Below are positions 49,121-59,700 of a DNA stretch of 64,000 bases, in pieces. This DNA comes from Antennarius striatus (taxonomy: Eukaryota > Chordata > Actinopteri > Lophiiformes > Antennariidae), in contig NC_090793.1 in NCBI RefSeq assembly GCF_040054535.1, forward strand, positions 18,910,501 through 18,974,500, in the 5' to 3' direction. The translations under genes were made by a program, and so were the position numbers. Under the pieces are notes generated by a model. That model made no database searches and was not told where the DNA came from. It was given only the letters and a program-made list of their open reading frames with translations. The stretch's first letter is position 1. Every line of letters starts with the position of its first letter.

Positions 49121-50060
49121 TCACTCCCACAGTCTCAGGTAGACTTCAGCGGCCCCGCCCCATTCCCAGGTGAGTCCACGAACACCTCAAAGCTCAGGGG
49201 CCTCGCATCCGCGCCCACGGCACGAAACCAGGTGAGATATTTGTCTTTCAGCTCTGTGCGTCCTTTTTGAAATCATTATGGGATAGTGTTTGATGACTGG
49301 GGTCTTTTTGGTGACGTTAACTCACCTGGTTGTACAACAGAGGGTCTGTGACAGGTGCGTTTGTTCAAGATGCTTTGTTCGACCTGGAAGTAATGCTGCC
49401 TTTGGGTGATGTCGGAAATGTTAACATTACCTCCGGTAAAGGTAAATAACATCAAATGAGAAACTTGAAAACACCACAAATGGACAGAGTATTTGTGAGT
49501 TTTGATTAGTAATGAGACGTGTTGATGGAGACTGGACGCCGAATCAACGATTTCTAAATTTTAAAAAAAAATTAATAATACGAACGTTTTATTAAATTTC
49601 CTTTAACGATCGAAAGACCTGATTTTCCAGATCTATCTCACATGTAATGTGGTATGATTAGATAAAATAAGATAAGATATGACTTAATTCATGTAAAACG
49701 CGATGTATGCAGTATCATACGATTAGTACAAAGCAAAAACAAAGAATAGATAAGGTGAACATGAAACGTTAAAGTCTGCCGCTGACAACTAAAACAAACG
49801 AAAACGCTCCATTTATATTTGGGATTTCCGAGCTGCGAGGGGGCTCCCTGAATGCCTCGTGTATGCAGCTGTTCGTGCGGGCGTGGCGCGTGACGTTTCA
49901 CAGCTGATGTGTTGTTCGTCGGTCCAGACGTCACGTCAAGAGTCCGTGAACGGCCGTCAGAAGTTCGGTAGGTGACACCCTGGTAGTCCGGTAGGTTACC
50001 GACCGACAGTCCGGTAGGTTACCGACCGACATCAGGCCGAGCTAGACGGAGAAACTTTTA
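49121..50060 (+). promoter_or_regulatory. Probable APOL-B promoter and 5'UTR exon region
   Basis: Two GC-rich patches stand out. The first, 49140-49235, has ccccgccccattcccag then gtgagt (donor at about 49170) and accag then gtgagata. The second, 49840-49975, has CRE-like gacgtcacgtc and a candidate exon end (aagttcg then gtaggt). APOL-B needs an upstream exon because its first coding exon begins at an acceptor (51306). Which donor is used cannot be decided. Confidence 0.4.
49985..50030. repeat. Perfect 23-bp tandem repeat carrying donor-like sites
   Basis: Two exact copies beginning agtccggtaggttaccgacc occur at 49985-50007 and 50008-50030. Each contains CCG then GTAGGT, and a third such site (TCG then GTAGGT) lies just upstream at about 49968. 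Confidence 0.85.
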
Positions 50061-51300
50061 GTTATTGACAACTTTTCATTCACCGCTCATTAAACACGAA
50101 AGTGCATTGTTATCTTTTAGCTAGCGTTAGCTCGCTAAATATTAAAAATAAACAAATAAATAAATATTTATTAAAAAATTATCAATTTATGATAATTAAA
50201 CAAAACTCACTCACTTTTCTCGCACTGTCGAACAAACAACTTTATTTCCACCAAAGATTTAAATATTTTTGTGCCACTTTCTTTCACACCAGATCACTTT
50301 CGTTCAGTTCTCAGGTATAATTAAAAAATCAGGTGTGTTTTAGGGGGTTGGCTCTAATCTAAAGACCTGCATCCATTAAATGATGTTTACAGCTGTAGTC
50401 TGGCTTTTGATAATCCTGATTGAATTGGCCTTGTTAGACTAAGAGCCACTCAAGTTTATTTCTACTGTTATGGAAGACAATAACATTTTGTTAAATGGTT
50501 GTATTGCATGTTTATAGTTGTGATCTAAGAAGTTGGTGTTTGGCTTTATGAAAGCAAACTGAAACTAGACCTCCAACCGGTTTAATTAACATCTTGACAT
50601 CCCACCGACAAAGAACTTGAAATGGAATCTCCTGATGGACGTAATAATCAAACACTAAGGAGCTGGAATCTGGAGGTTTTTTCTTATTTAAGTCAAGTAA
50701 AAAAGTCACTAAAATAATGGAGTTTTATTGAATTTAGTTGACACACTGAAACCAAGTAGTTAATGTCGGAGTTCAAGAAAAGGGTTAGGGTCAGAGGTCA
50801 AAGCAGCTGATCTATGTTAAGTGAACTGGACCTGCTGATGTTTTTGTGTGACAAATGAAGAAATGGAACAATGACGTGAATATCATACATTACATGTTTA
50901 AAATATATTTAGAAATGTGTATTTCCATCGGTTTTTTTTTTTTGTCTTTCTTTAATACAGAAGATAATTTCTCTTATTATCAAAAACGTACCTGAAGTAA
51001 AACCTGGTGCAGCATTCTGACTGAATGGGAAAGAAAATACAGTTGCTTTTTCGTACCTTTATTTTTATAATTAATTAATAAATTCAGTTAAAACTGCTTG
51101 TTTTAAGGATTTTCTCTTTTTGTGTGTTTATTTCTGAATTTTTTTAAAACGACTAAATGATTCAAGCACAAAAATGATTTTATAATATACTTATAATAAT
51201 GAATTAATCTGGGCCAGTTATTTGAGGAGACCTTCACCCGCTAAGCGGAGCAAACCTGCGTCTGATCCTGTTTAACTAATATCTCGCTTTCTGTCTCTCA
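50061..51300. other. APOL-B intron upstream of the first coding exon, nothing recognised
   Basis: AT-rich non-coding sequence. Short ORFs show no splice support. Confidence 0.55.
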
Positions 51301-51310
51301 TACAGGCAAG

Positions 51311-53626
51311 ATGGAGGCAAGTATGATGAGACCAGAAGCCAAAAAGAGACAAAGGCCGGTGAGCACATTTACATCAAAAACACACAACAGAACTAATACA
51401 CAACAGTCTGAAGATTGCAATCCGTAGAGAAAGTAAAGAAACAGTTTCCTACTGAATCATGTGTAGAGAACCACCTCAGGTCTCATATGTTCTTCTCTGT
51501 TTACAGCCTAAACCTCCTCCGAAGCCTCCAGAGGTACCGTAAACCCCACAATGAGCTCTGACATGACATTATTAGATGTTTGATTGTTGACTGAAGTATA
51601 AAGTCATCTGGAGGTTTTTATGACTTATTACTGCTGTAAAGGCTGCAGGCTTGATTATACATCATTATAGATGAAAAGAAATGATCCAGAGAAACCGAGT
51701 CCTCTGGTGCCTTCACGATCAGACAAACCAGCTCCTCTGGTGCCTTCACGACAACAGAAACCGACTGCTCTGATGCCTTCACGATCAGAGAAACCAGCTG
51801 CTCTGGTGCCTTCACGACAAGAGAAACCGACTCCTCTGATGCCTTCACGATCAGAGAAGCCGACTCCTCTGGTGCCTTCACGACCCTCAGATGCTGTAAG
51901 TGATCCTTCATGGAGCAGCAACATTTCTCTTTAGCTGATGCTGTTCTTAATGATCTTGTTGATGCAAGTAAATTAGGATGCAGATTTTTCTTTTGCCTGA
52001 TTTTAACTACCTATTTAATATTAGTATTAAAATGTTTATATCTGCAAACCTCTAATATATCCTCTGACAGCACTGTAAAATCAAAACTAATACGAACCCG
52101 CTGTAAAAAGAGAAGAAAGAAAAGGAAAGAAGAAGTTTCTCTTTTTTAAAATCAGGATATAGTTACTGAAGACAAAAGGAGAGCAAAAAAAAAAAAAACA
52201 ACACTTTAAAGATTTGCAAAGACAGCCAGTGATTTTAAACAGAATTTTGTTTCCTGTTTAGGAGCTGAGCCACACACAGTACCGGATTAAAAACACAGCA
52301 GCCACCAACAAAGAGGTAACTGTTCAAGAAAAGGCACATATTACATTTATAGGCTAGATGGAAGTTCATCCTGCATTCACAAACTCTTTGCAAAGGGTTT
52401 GAGGGCGCTAATGTCGTATTAGCATCTGCTCCAGGTGTGGCCACATGAAGGCTTTTAGAAACATCGAGGTCGAGTTCTGGACAGAATAGAGAGATGTTTG
52501 GAGGTCAAAGGTCAGGAGTGGTTGAAGAGTGAGTTTCCAGCCAGTGTTGAACGTAGCGCCGCTCGCCAGCTGATGTCATGCAGCAACCAGCGGTCGCGTG
52601 GCTAACGTCTCCAGTTTCCCGTGTCGTGTCGGATGTGGTTCTCTGTCCGGTTTGGGGACGTCTTCTGAGAGCTGCTGTGTTCAGCAGTGAGTTGTAGAGA
52701 CGGTAGAAACAAAGCGCTCCACCCACACTGACACACTGACACAGACACACGAACAATGACACTGGAGGCTGTAAATGAGATGTTTACTGAGCTAAAGTAT
52801 TTATAGAGCAGAGAAGATCTCTTTTCATTGTACAAAGTATGCAGGACATCATTCTTGTGTTTTAGGGGTGATATAATTTTCTTTTCAGCACATTACCTCC
52901 CATCAAGGCAACTCCTGCCTGTTCTACTAAGGATTCCTATAATAAATGAATCCTGGATGATCCAACTCTACAGTTATATTCAAACGTATACTTAATGTAC
53001 GTGTTGGAGATACAGACTTCCCTGTAGATCATTCAGGAAAATGATCTTTAATCCAGCTGCAAAATGAACTGTTGTGTGGTTAAAAAAAAAAAAATTTCCT
53101 TACTTGACGTTGCATGTCCCTGTGAAACGTGACTAGTGCACATGGACAAACAACAATGTCAGTGCTGAAAGTGCAGATTGTGCAGCCCTGCCCAAACTCT
53201 GTGATACCAGTTCTCAAGGATCTTATCAGCTTTTTCCTTTGACAGAGGAGAAAAAGTCTGACTGCTCTGGTTCCACACAGAACAGCTGCAGCACCTCATT
53301 GCCCCAGCACCCTAACCCTAACCCAGAAATGTAATATAATTCCATCTACTACTGGTTATTTGTTATTTTTAAGTTTAGCAGTAATTTCTTTGATTTCATT
53401 TTCTTTGACAGGTTCTATTAATTTAGTTATTTCCATATTATTATTATGGGGTTTCAAAACATCATTTATTTATTTATTTATTTTTAGATTCCATATCCTG
53501 ACACGATACTAAAGATTTTTCCTGTGTGTCTTTTTGTGTCTTTGTTTTGTGCTTGTGTGCATTTAGGAGCCGAAAGCCCCGACTCGATCCAGCCAACACC
53601 GTAGCGCGCCAGCTGAGAACACACAG

Positions 53627-53713
<87 letters not shown>

Positions 53714-56700
53714 GAGATATGCTGTTCTTATTTGCGTACTTGATGACAGAAACTTTTCCTCTCACATCAGAGCTCCAGGGAAGAAGCAGACTTGAAGCAG
53801 GTATTTGACGTTAACCTCCAAGCAGCTCTGAAGTAATTCTGTACAAAAAGTGACATCATCCTCATTTACTTGTGCTCTGTTCGTAGAATAGTCAGACATT
53901 TTTTACTGGATTATTTCAGCGGAGCAAAAAAGAGAACTCTCCGTCGTTCACTGTAAGCCCACAGCCTCTCTGAATTGGTGTCTAGACGTGTAACTCTGAT
54001 GTGTGTGTGTTTCTACCCTCACTGGATGCTGTCACACACCAACTGAAGGGGATGACACTCTTTCAAATCCTGAAACCTTGTTGACTTTTCACGACTTCTG
54101 TAAAGATTGTGTTGATTAAGACTCTTAAATTTGTATAGGTGTGAATTTACACACCCAGACCAGTTCTGCTTGTCTGTGAGCTCACCAGAGGCTCGATCTG
54201 TCAACAGGGGCTTCAGGAACTTTCTTGAATAGTTTTTGGGTACAACATTTTGATCTTCCTATTTCAGAGGAACTGGACGAAAGTTCCTCTAATCGTTCCT
54301 CTTTTCCAGATCCGTTACAACACTTGTTGGGTTGTCTTTCTGCCTGGAATCTGTTTTGCTGCGGGTCTTGAATTTCCATTTTTTTTCCCATCTCAGAGTT
54401 ATGTGATGGACGATGGTGATGAAGAAGGAAAATCTGATGCCCTGAACAAACAGGCTCCTGGCAGCAAACTGGTGTGTGTGGGATTTTGTGTATTTGTGGG
54501 TTACGAGTACATTCTGGTATTTACTCTCTTTAAAATCTGTTTTAAAGACATTTTGAATGGTCATCACATTAAAAGGCAGCTTGAGGGTTCAGACTTTGTT
54601 TGATCGGTGAGTTTAAGATGAGGTCAGGGTGGGACTGTGGTTGTTGTGTTGAAGTAAGGGGCAATAAAAAACGCTACAACACTCAGGGTTCCTGTGTGTG
54701 TTTTAATGCTGATGGCGACGACATGTGACCTTGATGTTGACAGAGTGCTTTGACCAAAGTAATGAAAGAGTTGCAAAGGTAGAACATTTAGTGTTCTGGT
54801 ATTTTCTGTGTAGTGGCTGCAGTATTTTACAATGTTTACTTTTTACATGGAATTACTAGTGGTTGTGTGTTTTACATAGTGGTGGGTTCATTAAAAAGTG
54901 ATTTTGTGAAACTTGAAAGTAGGTTAATATATCTCGTACTAGAGAAGCGCCGTTAGCGATAAACTTTACTGAGGGGTTTATGTCCATGTCAGCTTTTAAA
55001 ACCTTCAGTTTCCCAATTTCGTACACATCCATTTGTTTTGAATGTATTTATGTAATTGATTCACATTTGTGATTTTTTTATTTAGCAGCGAAGCATCTAT
55101 GATTTTATATCTTAAGTTTTTTATTATTATTAATTGAAACTTTCATGGATTGAAGATTGTCAATCTGATTTCCTCAAAGGCTAAGGGGGAACTGGGTCCT
55201 GACCCCAGCACAGAGAAACCGAGCACAGAAAAGGAACCATCCACAGAGGAGAACAAGCAGGAAAAATATGCAGAACCTAAACAGGTAAGACACAAAACTA
55301 ACATTAACACTTCGTCCGTGAAAAGGAACAACCATGTAGATACGTCCTTTTCAAAATCAGTTTACGATTGAAATGCACTTCCTTTTAAAAGACACTGGGA
55401 AATCCGATATTTTAATATTTAAATGTATAACAATGCACACTTCTGCAGGCAGAAATGGAAAACAGATTGTTCAACATTATTTTTCTGCGAGACCTGTAGA
55501 CGCACGAGGCAGGAAGTGTAATCTTCAAGATATTCTATTGATGACTGAACCTAATTCTCACATTTAGGAACATCCTTTAACATGAACTCATATAATTTGG
55601 GTTTTCTCTCACTGTTTTTTCTCAGGACATAGGAGATCTAATTGCTGGAATTTTCCGGAGGACTCCCAAAGAAAAACCAGTAACGTCAATGCTTCTGATG
55701 ATTCATTCATCACACTTTGTCCCTCAGTGCCTCATATTCATTATTTATTGTGAATTTTTAGGGCAAAGCAAGCAGCGATCCTGAAGAGGCAGAAGAAGCT
55801 GAAGAGAAAAGCTCTGAAAAGTCCCATGTAGGTCATTTTGTGGTTTTGTGTGGCATCTGTAGCATGCAATAGATTTATGGTCTGTCTTATTTAATTTTAT
55901 GATCACAAACATACCTTTTGATTCGAGCTTCATCGTTATGTCCGACACTGTCCTTTTTACTACAGGAAGCGAGAGGCTTATACTCTAGCAAGTCTAAACA
56001 TTCCCATAAGTCAACAGATGAGGCAAAGGTCTGTGTCAAAGATGGCTTCATTTTTCATCTCATAAAAATAATAATTATGGAATTTGTTGTATTTGAAATT
56101 CCCCTTTTTTCATGTTGGTGTTTCAGGAGAATCTGACTATAAACACTGAACTGTCTGCCAGCAACGACAGTCTGTCTGAAAACAGCAGTAAGGTGAGAAT
56201 CCTTTGTGTTTGAGAACAGATGAGTCCAATCACACAGACTTATAGATCACCCATCCAAAAAAAAAGCACATTTTCCTGTTCCTGGTCAAAATAAATCCAC
56301 CTTAGCTGATGTGTGGACGCGCTTCTGCTTCAGGAGAAAGGTGGAATATTTGGTGGGATGTTCAGGAAATCTCCCAAACCAGCAGAAGCGGCTCAGAGTG
56401 ACAAGGTGAGGAAAAACCTTCCAGTGTGAGAACTTCAGTCCAGCAGTCAGGTGATCCCATTGAACCAGTTTGTTTGTGTTTTACAACCAACAGTCTGCAC
56501 GGGAAAATCTATCAGGCAGTAACGATAATCTGTCTGAGAACTCAAAGGTGAGTTCAGAAATGTTCGTCTGTGAACTGAGTGGATTCACTGAGTGGTCGTG
56601 GGACTGACTGTGTGATTTAATCGTCTTTGTGTTGCCAGGAGAAAGGAGGATTTTTTGGTGGGATCATGCGAAAGTCTCCCAAGATACAAAAAGAGGAAGA

Positions 56701-59700
56701 ATCTGACAAGGTAAAAATGTGTTCCTCACATTTCATACATCCAGTTATCAGTGTGGTGTATCAGTGTTAAACAGTGTTTATGTTTACACTGATTACACTG
56801 TTCATACCAACACACATAACTCTGCCACGAAATGAAGGGTCTGCCGGATAACGTTGTAGTTTTTGAATTTCCACAGTCTTTTATGTATTAACTATCTCAT
56901 TCCACATACTTGTTTATATTGTACATATCTCTTTATTTTGTATTTTAGTGTTAGTGTTGGTTTTCTGTGTGTTGAATCTGATTTTTGCTCTTTGCACTCT
57001 GCATTTCATTTTTGTGCACCAATCCCGTCTTTTGCAGTTTTTTTTAAATGAACCGAATTGAATAAAAAGTAGAAAGTGTATAAAAGTTGTGTGTGTAAAG
57101 AAAGGGAGCAGAAAATCAAACCACTCAGGCTTTATTTGATGGATTTCTGTCATTTTATCAAACCATGTTGTAACTGTTGATCTTTGTTTACTGGTAAACA
57201 GCTGCTGCAAACAGACCCACCAGACGGAGCTGAGCCTCCTGAGAACGCCCCCAGTAAAGTATGGATCATCTACACCTCCAATAATAACCCATCTTAAGTC
57301 TATTTTGTTTCTACTTCCTGTTTTAATTCGGTCATTGTGAATGATTATAAAAGCATGGTTTTTTTGCAGCCTTTTGGTCACAGGTGCACATTATTTATTA
57401 TTTGCATCTTTTCAGTCAGTCTGACATGAAGAACGGTAAATCTGGAGCAATAAAATGACTTCCGTTGCTGTTTTAGCACAGTCAAAACACGGAAGCAATT
57501 TTATCCAAATGCAAACAGTAACTAAAGCAAACAAATGATTTTTTTCTTTTATAAAGTTTGGTTTTCCTTTAATCAACAGGAGAAAGGAGGCATTTTCAGC
57601 GGTATGTTTAAGAAATCTCCCAAACTGTCCGAGGCCCCCAGACTGGAGGAGGTAAAGCATTTCTGAACAAACTGCCACTCACCTGCAGTCACATTGAATA
57701 TTCACGTTTTGACATGATGAGTAACGTGTTTGTCATGTGGAGGGCGCCGCGTCGCTGCAGAAAGAGCTGTCTGCCAGCACCGACAGCCTGACGGAGAACA
57801 AGGTGAGTCCACCTCCCGCCCTGTGGCAGCGACACATGACTCATCGCTTCTGGCTTGATAAAACAGTGCAAAAAAAACAAAAAAACAGATCGTCATATTT
57901 TTTATTTTATAATTAAAAAAAAAAAAGTATTCAGATCCCTTGAATGTGTTCTCTGCGCTTTAGGAGAAAGGCAGCTTGTTTGGTGGACTCCTCAGGAAGA
58001 CTCCCAAAGCGCCTGGAGAGGTACAACGGCTGCTTTTCACAATGCTAACACACTATGATAACACACAATGATGACACACAATGCTAAAACACTGTGATAA
58101 CACACAATAGCTGAAGGAGCTACTTAGGGAACATCCAGCTGACTCATTATTCAGACAGGCTACCTGCTTCAGTGTGAATCTCGTGTAGAAAAAAAAGCAT
58201 GAGCATGTGAGCATGACAAAATAAAATAGACCCAACATGATACATGGAAGTCAGTAATCTAGGAAACGTCAGACAGAAATTTTTGTCTTGTGAACATGCT
58301 GGAATGTGTTTCAGGAGAATCCGTCAGCGCTGAAGGATCCGTCAGACAGCAATGAAAATCTCTCTAAAGCTTCCAACACCAAGGTCAGTTTCTTACACGT
58401 CACTCGAGTTTTTGCAAATACTGTACCTTTATTTAAAATCGATGGAGGGTTTTTAGAAGAACAAATATTTTTGAATTATTACTCATTACCTTGATCAATT
58501 TTCCATAAACCAGTGAGACTGGATTGCTTTTCTGCTGACCAGTTCATTTCCTGAAGTCTCACCCCAGGCAAAAAAAAAAAAAAGAGAGCAGGATCCTCCT
58601 GTTTGCTCACGATAGATAGAAGATTATTGTCTTTTCTTCTTTTCACTTTCCAGATGAAAACATCCAGCTTTAGAGTTACATATAATTCATTTCAGTCTCT
58701 GACTACATCACACTGAAACAACAATGAACTTAATGCAGGCTATTTTTTTGGGACCGTTCATAGAATCAAAACCATGTTGCCAGAATGTCTAGCAAAGTAG
58801 ACACAGGCCTTCTAGGTTGCTGGTTTTAATCCCAGAAGTCAATATCACTTCACACAAATGTAAAACTTTCTAGACAGATATTACTTATTCAGATTGGTGG
58901 AGTTTTGTGTCATGTCTGTGATCCAAGAGTCTGTGTTGTCGTCTGTTCTCAGGAGAAACCAGGCACTGAGCTCTCAGGCAGCACTGAAGCTCTGGACACC
59001 AAAGTGAGTTGTTTTAACTTGCTTTAAGAATAAATCTGAAAAATTACGTAACCTTAAGAAAGGGAATTCATTGTTTGAATCTTTATGTTCAGGAGAAAGG
59101 AGGAATATTTAGTGGATTATTCAAGAAGACTCCCAAACTTGAAGAACCTTCTGGATCTGAAGAGGTACAACTGCTGTTTCCAGCAAAATCACATCTGATT
59201 TTACTTTTAAGTCACTCTCAGATGTCTTTGGCAATAATATTTAATTTCTGAGAAACCAATTAGTTTTCAGATTGAGTGGGAAAAGAAGGAATATCAGCTT
59301 TTTTTAACAGCTGTTTTGCATAATCTGTATTTATTTGTAAAGGTTTCTCTATATTGTGCATTTTAAACATTTTTGCTCTTGTAAAACACACTTTACTAAA
59401 GATTTGACTCATGGATCTGGTGGTTGTTTCTGTATTTCCGCCACAATAATGCGTAGAAGTCAGTGAAATATTTTCTACAAGCTGTTATTATTTGGAATTT
59501 TTGATTTTAATTTTAATCAGGATTATTCAGTAAAAGGATAGTGTCAATGAAATTAATCACAACCTTTGATTAGTGAGAGGACGGAAACTATTTCCTCAGT
59601 TTTCCAGTTTATCATTTTCCTCTGACCACCACTTCCATCAACAGGAAGAATCACCCGATGACGGTCTCTCAAGGAGCAACGAAAACATATCCGAGAACAA

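Larger units (their letters stand above)
51306..53800 (+). other. APOL-B exons 1-6: proline/lysine-rich head
   Basis: Exons: 51306-51358 (ATG 51311), 51507-51533 (PKPPPKPPE), 51671-51895, 52262-52315 (ELSHTQYRIKNTAATNKE), 53567-53626 and 53771-53800 (SSREEADLKQ). Lengths are multiples of three from the ATG onward. PKPPPKPPE resembles an SH3/profilin-type polyproline ligand (inference). The introns show nothing beyond simple repeats. Confidence 0.75.

Noticed and set aside
49080..49130. gaaacgcgtttc palindrome and agtttcat as interferon-response elements
   Set aside because: Neither fits the GAAANNGAAA spacing; human APOL interferon inducibility alone is not evidence here.
53310..53324. ccctaaccctaaccc, a short telomere-like tract near the telomerase-linked tep1 gene
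   Set aside because: Only two and a half units, about 18 kb from tep1 and inside an APOL-B intron; expected by chance and not an interstitial telomere array.
54268..54310. Possible extra APOL-B exon (NWTKVPLIVPLF)
   Set aside because: The acceptor is plausible but no GT donor follows in phase 0, and it does not resemble either module.
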